64,000 nucleotides of DNA from Streptomyces sp. NRRL F-5135 (GTDB lineage Bacteria > Actinomycetota > Actinomycetes > Streptomycetales > Streptomycetaceae). The notes below the pieces were generated by a model, which did not search any database, was not told the DNA's origin, and saw only the letters and a program-made list of their open reading frames with translations. The stretch lies in assembly GCF_000719775.1 (NCBI RefSeq), contig NZ_JOHR01000004.1, positions 248,001 through 312,000 on the forward strand. The letters run 5' to 3'. This document shows positions 55,064-63,853 of this stretch, piece by piece (the stretch's first letter is position 1; each line of letters begins with the position of its first letter). The translations under genes and the position numbers were made by a program.

Positions 55064-55102
55064 ACGTCCCGCACCTCGCGACCGCGAGGTGCGGGACGTT
55101 TT
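55064..55102 (+). terminator. canonical intrinsic terminator
   Basis: ACGTCCCGCACCTCGC and its exact complement form a 16-base stem with a GACC loop followed by a T-run (55099-55102). It is the most classical rho-independent terminator in the window and closes the orphan peptide transcript. Confidence 0.92.
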
Positions 55103-55248
55103 CGCGTGCCCGGCACATGCCGGACGCGCCCGGCGCGCCCGACGTGCCTGCGCCGGTCGGCCCTGTGTCCGCTTGCGGGCGCGGGAGACGTCCGTCAGAC
55201 ATGGGGGGAGATCTCTGACATCCCTGACGGAAGAGGCGGGAGATTCCG

Positions 55249-56283
55249 GTGCGCTCATCCATCGGCCGTCGGCATGCCGCGCTTCCGGCGCTGCTCGCGG
55301 GCGTCCTCGTCATGGCCGGCTGCGGAGGGGACGACGCGGCCCGCGAGGGGACGGTGGACGCCAAGGAGCTCTACCTCCAGCGGGCCACCGTCCGGGAGCC
55401 CGCCCCGTTCACCCCCTCGACGGCCGCCGACCCGCCACGCCCCGTCCCGGGCCCCGAGCGCTCCCCGGCACGGCGGAGAGCGCTCGAGTCCGGGGACGGG
55501 GCCACGCTGCCCGTACGGACGGCGCGCGCCCTGCCGGGCTCCACGCCGGGGCTGTACGCGGGCGTCCGGTCCGCCGCCACCTGCGACGTGGAGCGGCAGA
55601 TCCGCTACCTCACCGAGGAGCCGGTGGCGGCGCGGGCCTTCGCCAAGGGCGCGGGCATCACCCCGGCCGCGCTGCCCGGCTATCTGCGCGGACTCACCCC
55701 CGTGTCCCTGCGCGCCGACACCCGGGTGACCAACCACGCCTTCCGCGGCGGCACCGCGACCGCCTTCCAGGCCGTCCTCCAGGAGGGCACCGCCGTCATG
55801 GTGGACGACCGCGGGCTGCCACGGGTGCGCTGCGCGTGCGGCAGCCCGCTGGGGCGACCGGCCGCCATCCGTGGGCAGGTGCGCCACAAGGGCGGGAAAT
55901 GGGCCTCCTACCGGCCCGACCGGGTGGTCGTGGTCAGGCCCGCCCCGCAGGCGGTCACCAGTCTGATCATCGCCGACCTGGCCGGCGAGGCCTGGATCGA
56001 GCGGCGGACCGGCACGGACGGGGAGAGCGACGCCTTCCCCGAGGCCCCACCCGCGTACGGACCGGGCGCGGACATCACCGACCCGAGCGCCGTGCGGCCG
56101 CCGGGCGCGCCCCTGCCCGAGGCGCCCCCGGGCACCGGCCGCGCGCGGCCGTCGGCGGGGGACTCGTCCGGGGACGGGCCATGGACGCCGGGGGACCCGG
56201 GCTCGGTGGAGCTGACGGGGCCCCAGGACGACGCGGACCTGCTGGAAGGCCCGGAGCCACCGCTGGGCGCGGCGGGCGGCTGA
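55249..56283 (+). CDS. DUF6777-like lipoprotein
   Basis: Predicted secreted lipoprotein of 344 aa: lipobox MAGC with Cys25, then a region with YAGVRSAATCDVERQIRYL, where new-transcript-style segments LPGYLRGLTPVSLRADTR and RVTNHAFRGG resemble a domain family in streptomycete lipoproteins that I believe is DUF6777. Two Cys pairs (RCACGSPLGRP and the earlier Cys) may be structural. The last 75 residues are a Pro/Gly/Glu-rich tail. The GTG at 55249 follows GGGAG by 7 bases. Function is unknown; a SpoIIE phosphatase follows after 74 bases. Confidence 0.72.
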   Translation: MRSSIGRRHAALPALLAGVLVMAGCGGDDAAREGTVDAKELYLQRATVREPAPFTPSTAADPPRPVPGPERSPARRRALESGDGATLPVRTARALPGSTPGLYAGVRSAATCDVERQIRYLTEEPVAARAFAKGAGITPAALPGYLRGLTPVSLRADTRVTNHAFRGGTATAFQAVLQEGTAVMVDDRGLPRVRCACGSPLGRPAAIRGQVRHKGGKWASYRPDRVVVVRPAPQAVTSLIIADLAGEAWIERRTGTDGESDAFPEAPPAYGPGADITDPSAVRPPGAPLPEAPPGTGRARPSAGDSSGDGPWTPGDPGSVELTGPQDDADLLEGPEPPLGAAGG

Positions 56284-56357
56284 GGGGGCGCCGCCGCGGC
56301 CGGCAGGCGGCCCGGGGACCAGTCGAAGAATCCGGCAAATGATGACAGAGTGTCCCC

Positions 56358-58430
56358 ATGGTTGAACGGGCAGCGGGTACCCCGTCGCTTCTCGGCGAGT
56401 GGCCCGTCCCGCCGGGCGTCAGCCTGTCCCTCAACCGGATGGGCACCTTCGACTGGGACCTGGACGGCGGCCGCCTCCATCTGGACGCCCCGGCCCTCGC
56501 CGTGTTCGACCTGCGCCCCGACGAGTACGACGGCCGGCGCCGGAGCCTGAAGGCGCGGATCCCGCCGGGCGAGATGCGCCGCCTGGACGAGATCCTGGAG
56601 CAGGCGGTCAGGAGCGGCAGCGAGGCGTACAGCGCGTACTTCCGCGTCTGCCGGCGCGACGGCAGCCGGCGCTGGACCCACACCCAGGGCCGCATCCTCC
56701 GGGACCCGGAGGGACGGGCGCGCCGCGTCGTCGGCGTCGTCCGCGACGCCGTGCAGGAACTCGTCGACTCCACCGCGCGCCACGAACTGGCCGCCGCCCG
56801 GCCGACGCGCACCAGTGTCGTCGAGGGCACCGCCGCCGCCCTCGCCCACGCCAGGACCGTCCAGGACGTCATCGACGTGCTGAAGGAGTCCGACGGCCTG
56901 GCGCACCTCGGCGCCACCAGCCTGGTGATGGGGCTGCTGGAGTCCGGGCGCATCCACCTCGTCGCCGAGGGCCCGGACGGTTCGTACGTGCCCGGTACCC
57001 GGGTCACCCGGACCGACGAGGGCTACCCGATGAGCGAGGTGCTCAGGACGCTCACCCCCCGCTTCATCGAGTCCCCCGAGGAGTTCGCCGCCCGCTACCC
57101 GCAGTTGTGGCCGCAGATCAGCGATCTCGGCATCAACGCCGCCGCCTATCTCCCGCTGATCGCCCAGGCGCGCCCCCTCGGCGCGCTCGGGCTGCTGTAC
57201 CGCGACAAGAGCGGCTTCAGCGCCGAGGACCGCGACATCCTTCTCGCGCTCGGCAGCAGCATCGCCCAGAGCCTCCAGCGCGCGATGCTCTTCGAGCAGG
57301 ACCACGACCTGGCCCAGGGGCTCCAGCAGGCGATGCTGCCGCGCCGGATCCCCGCCGTGGCCGGCGCCGAGATCGCCGTGCGCTACCGCTCGGCACGGCT
57401 GGGCCAGGACATCGGGGGCGACTGGTACGACGTGATCCCGCTGCCGGGCGGCCGGGTCGGGACGGTGATCGGCGACGTCCAGGGCCACGACACCCACGCC
57501 GCGGCCGTCATGGGCCAGCTGCGGATCGTCCTGCGGGCGTACGCGACCGAGGGGCACTCGCCCGCGACCGTGATGGCCCGGGCCTCGGTCTTCCTGTACG
57601 AGCTGGACACCGACCGCTTCGCGACCTGCACCTACGCGGAGGCCGACCTCGCGACGGGGGTGGTCAGGCTGGTCCGCGCCGGGCACATCGACCCGATGAT
57701 CAGGGACACCGACGGGAGCTGCCGCAGGCTCCCGGTGCCCGGCGGTATGCCACTGGGGCTGTCCGCGGTCTTCGGAGAGCTGGACTACCCGGTGGAGACC
57801 GTCGAGCTGGACCCCGGCCAGACCCTGCTGCTCTACACCGACGGGCTGGTGGAGCAGCCCGGCACGGATCTGGACGAGGGCATGCTGCTGCTGGCCGCAC
57901 TGGTACGGGACGGGCCGCGCGACCTCCAGCAGCTGGCGGACCGGCTCTGCGGGGCGGTGGACGAGCAGGGCGGGGAGGACGACGCGGCCGTGCTGCTGCT
58001 GCGCCGGGGCGGCAGCCGCCCGCCCCGCGTGGGCGGCCGGCTCCAGCAGGAGGTCGGTGAGGGCGACCCGGGCGCGCTGCGCACCGCGCGGCGCATGATC
58101 CGGGCGGCGGCGACGGCCTGGGGAGCCGCGGGGCGCGTGGACGAGATCGAACTGGCCGCCGACGAGCTGATCACCAATGCCCTGGTGCACACCCGCGCCG
58201 GGGCGGTGGTGACCGTACAGGTGGTGCCCGGGCCGGAGCGGCGGCTGAGGATCGAGGTCGAGGACCTGTCCAGCGCCCTGCCGCACCGGCGGGACGCGGG
58301 CGAGTCCGGGACCTCGGGGCGCGGACTGCTGCTGGTCGACCTGCTGGCGGACGGCTGGGGTGTGGAGTCGCGCGGCAGCGGCAAATGTGTGTGGTGCGAG
58401 TTCGGCGTTCCGGAGCGGCCGGCCGGCTGA
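56358..58430 (+). CDS. SpoIIE-type phosphatase with PAS, GAF and HATPase domains
   Basis: Multidomain regulator of 690 aa: PAS (about 25-135), GAF (about 155-315), PP2C-type SpoIIE phosphatase (about 330-545; GGDWYDVIPLPGGRVG and GDVQGHDTHAAAVMGQLR with metal Asp residues, GGEDDAAVLLL at the end) and an anti-sigma-like HATPase (about 565-685; AADELITNALVH). Such proteins dephosphorylate anti-sigma antagonists and may also phosphorylate them, tuning stress or developmental sigma factors. Signals are sensed by PAS and GAF. The ATG at 56358 has a weak ribosome site (GACAGAGTG). It may share a transcript with the lipoprotein gene. Confidence 0.93.
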   Translation: MVERAAGTPSLLGEWPVPPGVSLSLNRMGTFDWDLDGGRLHLDAPALAVFDLRPDEYDGRRRSLKARIPPGEMRRLDEILEQAVRSGSEAYSAYFRVCRRDGSRRWTHTQGRILRDPEGRARRVVGVVRDAVQELVDSTARHELAAARPTRTSVVEGTAAALAHARTVQDVIDVLKESDGLAHLGATSLVMGLLESGRIHLVAEGPDGSYVPGTRVTRTDEGYPMSEVLRTLTPRFIESPEEFAARYPQLWPQISDLGINAAAYLPLIAQARPLGALGLLYRDKSGFSAEDRDILLALGSSIAQSLQRAMLFEQDHDLAQGLQQAMLPRRIPAVAGAEIAVRYRSARLGQDIGGDWYDVIPLPGGRVGTVIGDVQGHDTHAAAVMGQLRIVLRAYATEGHSPATVMARASVFLYELDTDRFATCTYAEADLATGVVRLVRAGHIDPMIRDTDGSCRRLPVPGGMPLGLSAVFGELDYPVETVELDPGQTLLLYTDGLVEQPGTDLDEGMLLLAALVRDGPRDLQQLADRLCGAVDEQGGEDDAAVLLLRRGGSRPPRVGGRLQQEVGEGDPGALRTARRMIRAAATAWGAAGRVDEIELAADELITNALVHTRAGAVVTVQVVPGPERRLRIEVEDLSSALPHRRDAGESGTSGRGLLLVDLLADGWGVESRGSGKCVWCEFGVPERPAG

Positions 58431-58684
58431 CGGCTCCCCGCCCGTCCGCGCCGGCCGCCGGTCATCCCGCCGCCGACCACCGGTCTCCTCGCGGCGCCGA
58501 CCGTCGCGCCGACCGCGTGTGCTCCCGATTTTTTCACCTATAGATCGGATATCACGCCACGTGTTACCGGTTGTGGTACGGGTGGCATCCGTACCGGAAG
58601 GGGATGCCCGGGTGTTGACGGGCGCCAGTCATCCGATGAATATTCGTCGGGATCGACGTGGACCACTCCCGAAGGGGCAGCGAC

Positions 58685-59902
58685 ATGCGACGGACCACGC
58701 TCGGACGCGGCACCGTCCCGGTGACCGGGCTGTCCTTCGGGGCCGCCGGGATCGGCAATCTCTACACCGCGGTCGCGCCCGGTGACGCGGCGGCGGCGGT
58801 CGACGCCGCCTGGGAGGCGGGCATCCGCTACTTCGACACCGCGCCGCACTACGGCCTCGGCCTCTCCGAACGCCGGCTCGGCGAGGCGCTGCGCGCCAGG
58901 GACCGCGCCGCCTACGCCGTCTCCACCAAGGTGGGACGGCTGCTCGAACCGGTCGCGGGCGGGCCGTACGGCGACGACCTCGGCCACGGTTTCGCGGTCC
59001 CCGCGACCCACCGGCGCGTCTGGGACTTCAGCGCCGACGGTGTCCTCCGCTCGGTCGAGCAGAGCCTGGTACGGCTCGGCCTCGACCGGATCGACATCGT
59101 CTACCTGCACGACCCGGACGACCACGCCGAACAGGCCCTTCGGGAGGCGTACCCGGCGCTGGAACGGTTGCGGGCCGAGGGGGTCGTCGGTGCCGTCGGC
59201 GCCGGCATGAACCGGCCCGAACCGCTCACCCGCGTCCTGCGGGAGACCGATGCCGATGTCGTGTTGTGCGCGGGCCGGTTCACCCTGCTCGACCGGTCGG
59301 CGCTCACCGAACTGCTGCCCGTGGCCGCCGCGCGCGGCCGGAGCGTCGTCGTCGGCGGCGTCTTCAATTCCGGCCTGCTCGCCGACCCGCGGCCCGGCGC
59401 CAGGTACGACTACGCCGCGGCCCCTCCCGAACTGCTGGACCGGGCGCGGCGCATGGACGCCGTCAGCCGGCGGTACGGGGTCCCGCTGCGCGCCGCCGCC
59501 CTGCACTACCCGCTGCGCCACCCGGCCGTCGCCAGTGTGCTGGTCGGCGCCCGGTCGGCGGCGGAGGTACGGGACGCGGCCCGGCTCGCCGCCGGTACCG
59601 TCCCCGACGACCTCTGGGCCGAACTGCGCGCCGAAGGCCTGCTGACCGACGACATGGCATGGGCCGGGACTCCGGCACGGGAGGCGGATCCCGCGCGGGA
59701 GGCCGACGCCGCGGCGGGCACCGAGGGCTCGGCGGGGACCGGCGGTCCGGCGGGGGCGGGTGGCGTGCCGAGGGCAGACGGCGTGGCGCGCGCCGAGGGC
59801 GTCGCGCGCGCCGAGGGCGGAGCGCCGGCGGGCTCCGGCGCCGGTCTCCCGCCGACGGGGAACGGGGCGGGGCGACCGTCCGGGAACGGGGCGGGACGAT
59901 GA
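58685..59902 (+). CDS. aldo/keto reductase, L-fucose dehydrogenase-like
   Basis: A 405-aa aldo/keto reductase. The catalytic tetrad is complete: Asp51 and Tyr56 (FDTAPHYG), Lys82 (STKVGR) and His142 (YLHDPD). Members paired with a fucono-lactonase oxidise L-fucose to its lactone, and the next gene is such a lactonase. After about residue 330 there is a 75-residue low-complexity tail with repeated ARAEGV and GNGAGR units. The ATG at 58685 follows AAGGGG by about 9 bases. The 254-base gap upstream contains a T6 run and AT-rich sequence (58528-58560), probably its promoter. Confidence 0.85.
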   Translation: MRRTTLGRGTVPVTGLSFGAAGIGNLYTAVAPGDAAAAVDAAWEAGIRYFDTAPHYGLGLSERRLGEALRARDRAAYAVSTKVGRLLEPVAGGPYGDDLGHGFAVPATHRRVWDFSADGVLRSVEQSLVRLGLDRIDIVYLHDPDDHAEQALREAYPALERLRAEGVVGAVGAGMNRPEPLTRVLRETDADVVLCAGRFTLLDRSALTELLPVAAARGRSVVVGGVFNSGLLADPRPGARYDYAAAPPELLDRARRMDAVSRRYGVPLRAAALHYPLRHPAVASVLVGARSAAEVRDAARLAAGTVPDDLWAELRAEGLLTDDMAWAGTPAREADPAREADAAAGTEGSAGTGGPAGAGGVPRADGVARAEGVARAEGGAPAGSGAGLPPTGNGAGRPSGNGAGR

Positions 59903-60849
59903 CCGGCCCGGCGGCCGTCACCGCTCCCGTCGTCGACGCCCACCACCACATCTGGGACCTGTCCGTACGCGACCAGGACTGGATCACCGGAGCCGCGATG
60001 GCGCCCCTCCGGCGCAGCTTCGCCGTCGAGGACCTGGAGCCGGAAGCCGGGGCGGCGGGGGTGACGGCCACCGTCCTCGTGCAGACCGTCTGCGTCCCGG
60101 AGGAGACGCCGGAGTTCCTCGCCGTCGCCGGCCGCGGCGGGCTGGTCGCGGGCGTCGTCGGCTGGACCGATCTGACCGCGCCCGACGTCGCCGACACCCT
60201 GGCCGCGCTGCGCGAACTGCCCGGCGGCGACCGGCTCGTGGGCATCCGCCACCAGGTGCAGGGCGAACCCGACCCGGCGTGGCTGCTCCGCCCCGACGTA
60301 CGGCGCGGCCTCGCCGCGGTCGCGGCCGCGGGCCTCGCCTACGACCTGGTCGTCCTCCCGCCTCAGCTGGCCGCGGCGGCCGAGGCGGCACGGCTGCTGC
60401 CGGAGCTCACCTTCGTCCTCGACCACCTCGGCAAACCACCCATCGCGAGCGGTCGCACGGACGCGGGAACACACTCGGGCCCGGGCACCGACACCGGCAC
60501 GGCAGCCTGGGCCGACGCGGTCAGAACGCTGGCCGCCCGCCCCAACACCGTCTGCAAGCTCTCCGGGATGGTCACCGAGGCCGCCTGGGACACCTGGACG
60601 ACCGACGACCTGCGGCCGTACGCGGACGTCGTCCTCGACGCCTTCGGCCCCGGCAGGCTGATGTTCGGCTCGGACTGGCCGGTGTGCCGGCTGGCCGCCA
60701 CGTACGGCGAGGTCTACGACGCGGCGCGCAGCCTGACCGGCGGACTGAGCCAGGACGAGCGGAACGCGGTCTTCGGCGCCACCGCCCGGCGCGTCTACGG
60801 CCTGCGCGACGGCGGCGGGGCCGGCGGACCGGCCGACGGGCGGAGCTGA
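59899..60849 (+). CDS. amidohydrolase 2 family lactonase (L-fuconolactonase-like)
   Basis: TIM-barrel hydrolase of 316 aa. The N-terminal DAHHHIWD gives the HxH metal or acid-base motif, FVLDHLGKPP the central His, and MFGSDWPVC the C-terminal Asp. It would open the sugar lactone formed by the preceding reductase to the aldonate. The ATG overlaps the reductase stop (ATGA). Together with the GH29 fucosidase at the other end of the window it suggests L-fucose use by an oxidative, non-phosphorylated route. Confidence 0.87.
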   Translation: MTGPAAVTAPVVDAHHHIWDLSVRDQDWITGAAMAPLRRSFAVEDLEPEAGAAGVTATVLVQTVCVPEETPEFLAVAGRGGLVAGVVGWTDLTAPDVADTLAALRELPGGDRLVGIRHQVQGEPDPAWLLRPDVRRGLAAVAAAGLAYDLVVLPPQLAAAAEAARLLPELTFVLDHLGKPPIASGRTDAGTHSGPGTDTGTAAWADAVRTLAARPNTVCKLSGMVTEAAWDTWTTDDLRPYADVVLDAFGPGRLMFGSDWPVCRLAATYGEVYDAARSLTGGLSQDERNAVFGATARRVYGLRDGGGAGGPADGRS

Positions 60850-60872
60850 GGGCGCTGCGGCACGCTGGACAC

Positions 60873-61739
60873 ATGCCGGAAGTCCCCGAAGTGGAAGCGC
60901 TCAGAGAGTTCCTCGACGGCCATCTTGTGGGCCGGGAGATCGCCCGCGTCCTGCCCCTCGCGGTGAATGTCCTCAAGACCTACGACCCGCCGGTGTCCGC
61001 CCTGGCCGGGACCACGGTCACCGCCGTCGCCCGGCACGGCAAGTACCTCGACATCGTCGCCGGCGAGGCCGGACTGCACCTGGCCGTCCACCTCGCCCGC
61101 GCCGGCTGGCTGCGCTGGAAGGACTCCTTCCCGGCCGCTCCGCCGCGGCCCGGCAAGGGACCGCTCGCCCTGCGGACGGTCCTCGCGGAAGGCGACGGAT
61201 TCGACCTGACCGAGGCGGGGAGCACCAAACGGCTCGCGGTGCACCTCGTCCGCGACCCGGCCGACGTGCCCGGCATCGCCCGGCTCGGTCCCGACCCGAT
61301 GGACGGCTCCTTCGACCGGGCGGCCTTCGCCCGGCTGCTCGCCGGCGAACACCGGCAGATCAAGGGCGCGCTGCGCGACCAGAGCCTCATCGCGGGCATC
61401 GGCAACGCCTACAGCGACGAGATCCTGCACGCCGCGAAGATGTCACCGTTCAAGCCGGTGCGGAACCTGTCCGAGGACGAGATCACCGCCCTCTACGAGG
61501 CGATGGGTGCCACGCTCGGGTCGGCCGTCGAGCGCTCGCGCGGGGTTGCCGCCGGTCGGCTGAAGGCGGAGAAGAAGAGCGGGCTGCGGGTGCACGGCCG
61601 CACGGGTGAGGCCTGTCCCGTCTGTGGGGACACCATCCGCGAGGTCTCCTTCAGCGACTCCTCGCTCCAGTACTGCCCCACCTGCCAGACGGGCGGCAAG
61701 CCGCTGGCCGACCGCCGGATGTCCCGGCTGCTGAAGTGA
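60873..61739 (+). CDS. Fpg/Nei-family DNA glycosylase
   Basis: Bifunctional base-excision glycosylase/AP lyase of 288 aa. The mature N-terminus PEVPEVE provides the catalytic Pro1 and Glu2; RHGKYLD holds Lys57 of the family; AGIGNAYSDEIL is the helix-two-turn-helix; the C-terminal zinc finger has CPVC and CPTC. It removes oxidised bases. The ATG at 60873 is fixed by the need for Pro as residue 2. It ends 50 bases from a convergent gene. Confidence 0.93.
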   Translation: MPEVPEVEALREFLDGHLVGREIARVLPLAVNVLKTYDPPVSALAGTTVTAVARHGKYLDIVAGEAGLHLAVHLARAGWLRWKDSFPAAPPRPGKGPLALRTVLAEGDGFDLTEAGSTKRLAVHLVRDPADVPGIARLGPDPMDGSFDRAAFARLLAGEHRQIKGALRDQSLIAGIGNAYSDEILHAAKMSPFKPVRNLSEDEITALYEAMGATLGSAVERSRGVAAGRLKAEKKSGLRVHGRTGEACPVCGDTIREVSFSDSSLQYCPTCQTGGKPLADRRMSRLLK

Positions 61740-61789
61740 CCAGGCGCTGACGCGGCACGGCCCGGGCTTTCGAGCAGGCGCCGTCCGGC

Positions 61790-62506
61790 TCAGGCACCGT
61801 TCCGGCCGCCGATGATCATCAGTGCGTGACCGTCCGTCGTCCGCACCTCGAAGTGGTCGATCCCGCCCGGCCGCATCGCCGTGCCGCCCCGGGTGACCAG
61901 CCGCTCCTCGCGCTCCGCCGAGCTCGCCCACGTCGTCACCGTCTCCCGCGAACCGTCGAGCCCGACCACGACGAGGGAACACACCGCCGTCCCGCCCGGC
62001 CGGACCAGCTCGAGCCCCACGTCCGTGCCCCAGTCCGTCTCCGCCGCCGTCACCACGGCCGAGGCGCCCGTCCGCTCGTCGGAGGCGGTCCACCGTACCT
62101 GCGCGCCCACCCCGGGACCGGCGTCCCGCGGCCCCAGCGCGGCGAACACCGCGAGCGGGCCGCCCACCGCGAGCACCACCGCCGCCGCGGCCAGCACCAG
62201 CCGGCGTCTGCGGGCGCGGCGCCGCCCGGCCGCCGCCCGGTCCAGGAGCCCGGCCAGCAGCCCCGGCCCGGGGTCGGTGAACGGTCCCACGCCGGTGGGG
62301 GCCTGCCGTACGTACGTGTCGAGCTGTGCCTTCACTCCGCCGAAGTCGTCCAGCAGCAACGCGCACTGCGGGCAGTCCATCAGATGATCCTCGAAGCGGA
62401 AGGCATCCCTGGGGCCGAGCACTCCGAGTGCGTAGGCGCCGACATCGCGATGGAGGTCCAAGGTCCGCATGGTCTCTGGTACGTACCGCAGCCCCGAATC
62501 ACTCAT
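61790..62506 (-). CDS. zf-HC2 anti-sigma-factor-like membrane protein
   Basis: A 238-aa protein with a zinc-binding anti-sigma domain (His19, His41, Cys45, Cys48; DHLMDCPQC), a membrane helix (about 104-125) and an outside C-terminal domain, the layout of RskA-type anti-sigma factors. No sigma-factor gene is next to it in this window. The ATG at 62506 has a poor ribosome site; Met13 at 62470 is an alternative. It is divergent from a LytTR regulator with only 36 bases between start codons, so promoters must overlap. Confidence 0.87.
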   Translation of the reverse strand: MSDSGLRYVPETMRTLDLHRDVGAYALGVLGPRDAFRFEDHLMDCPQCALLLDDFGGVKAQLDTYVRQAPTGVGPFTDPGPGLLAGLLDRAAAGRRRARRRRLVLAAAAVVLAVGGPLAVFAALGPRDAGPGVGAQVRWTASDERTGASAVVTAAETDWGTDVGLELVRPGGTAVCSLVVVGLDGSRETVTTWASSAEREERLVTRGGTAMRPGGIDHFEVRTTDGHALMIIGGRNGA

Positions 62507-62542
62507 GCCACACGCGGCCGGACGCGCCTAAACTCCAGCAGC

Positions 62543-63292
62543 ATGCTGAGCGTACTGGCTGTCGACGACGAAGAACCGGCGCTTGCGGAACTTCTCTATC
62601 TGCTGAGGGCCGATCCCCGGATCCGGGCCGCCGAGGGAGCGACCGGCGCCACGGAAGCGCTGCGCCGCATCGGGGCCGCGCTCGACGCCGGGCCCGGCGA
62701 CCCCGCCGCCGTCGACGTGGTCTTCCTCGACATCCACATGGCCGGCCTGTCGGGGCTCGACATGGCCAGGCTGCTGGCCGGTTTCGCCCAGCCCCCGCTG
62801 ATCGTCTTCGTCACCGCCCACGAGGACTTCGCCGTCCGCGCCTTCGACCTCAAGGCCGTCGACTACGTCCTCAAACCGGTCCGCAGGGAGCGGCTCGCCG
62901 AGGCCGTACGCCGGGTCACCGAGCTGGTGGGGGAGCGGGCCCCCGTCGCGGCCCCGGCCACCGACCAGATAGCGGTGGAACTCGGCGGGATCACCCGCTT
63001 CGTCGCCGTCGACGACATCGCGTACGTCGAGGCGCGCGGCGACTACGCCCGGCTGCACACCGACACCGGAAGCCACCTGGTCCGGATCCCCCTGACCACC
63101 CTGGAGGAGCGCTGGCGGGCCCGGGGCTTCGTCCGCGTCCACCGCAGCCATCTCGTCGCCCTGAACCGGATCGACGAGCTGCGCCTGGACGCGGGCGCGA
63201 TGAGTGTCCGCGTCGGCGCCGTGGAGCTGGCGGTCAGCCGCCGGCACGCCCGCGCGCTGCGCGACCTCCTGATGCGACAAGGCGGTCGTTGA
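62543..63292 (+). CDS. LytTR response regulator
   Basis: A 249-aa two-domain regulator: receiver (about 2-125; acidic pocket VDDEE, phosphorylated Asp63 in FLDIHM, KPV Lys) and LytTR DNA-binding domain (about 140-245; GITRFVAVDDIAYVEARGDY, FVRVHRSHLV). The cognate kinase is not in view and may follow the symporter gene beyond the window. In actinobacteria such regulators are often next to acetate-type symporters, as here. Confidence 0.92.
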   Translation: MLSVLAVDDEEPALAELLYLLRADPRIRAAEGATGATEALRRIGAALDAGPGDPAAVDVVFLDIHMAGLSGLDMARLLAGFAQPPLIVFVTAHEDFAVRAFDLKAVDYVLKPVRRERLAEAVRRVTELVGERAPVAAPATDQIAVELGGITRFVAVDDIAYVEARGDYARLHTDTGSHLVRIPLTTLEERWRARGFVRVHRSHLVALNRIDELRLDAGAMSVRVGAVELAVSRRHARALRDLLMRQGGR

Positions 63293-63412
63293 CCAGGCCC
63301 TTCCCGCCGGATGACCCGGCTGCGTACACTCCACGCGCGACAGGACGAAGCGCCGGGCCGTGGGCCGCGAGCACCGGTGTGAGGGACGGGACGGGCCGGA
63401 CGGAGAGGTGCC

Positions 63413-63853
63413 ATGGCGGACGACGCACGGCCGCGGCGGCCGCCACCGCCCGGTGCCGAACCGTTCGAGCGGCGCTCGCCCGGGCCGCGCGACGCGCCCG
63501 CGGGCACACCGCGGCGCGAGGTCGTCACCGGCGAGCCCCTGCGCGCCCGCCCCTTGCCGCGCTACCGCGCCCAGGCCGAGATCGCGGAACACACACCGCT
63601 CGGCGACGCCTATGTCCGGTCCCTGATGCGCAGCCAACTCCGCGCCGGCCTCACCGCGTTCGCCCTCCTCGCCTGCGTCGCCGGCACCCTGCCGCTCGCC
63701 TTCGCCGCGCTGCGCGACCAGACCGCCGTCTGGTTCGTGCTCGGCTTCGCCGCCTACCCACTGCTCGCCCTCCTCGCCTGGTGGTACGTACGGCGCGCGG
63801 AGCGCAACGAACGCGACTTCGCCCGGCTCGTGAAGGGCCGGCCCGTCCCGTGA
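63413..63853 (+). CDS. small membrane protein before symporter
   Basis: A 146-aa protein with a basic Pro/Arg-rich cytoplasmic N-terminus and two helices (about 78-98 and 105-127; LTAFALLACVAGTLPLAF, VWFVLGFAAYPLLALLAWWY). It resembles the small DUF485-like companions of sodium/solute symporters. The ATG follows GAGAGGTG. Its stop overlaps the symporter start (GTGA), supporting a shared function. Confidence 0.82.
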   Translation: MADDARPRRPPPPGAEPFERRSPGPRDAPAGTPRREVVTGEPLRARPLPRYRAQAEIAEHTPLGDAYVRSLMRSQLRAGLTAFALLACVAGTLPLAFAALRDQTAVWFVLGFAAYPLLALLAWWYVRRAERNERDFARLVKGRPVP

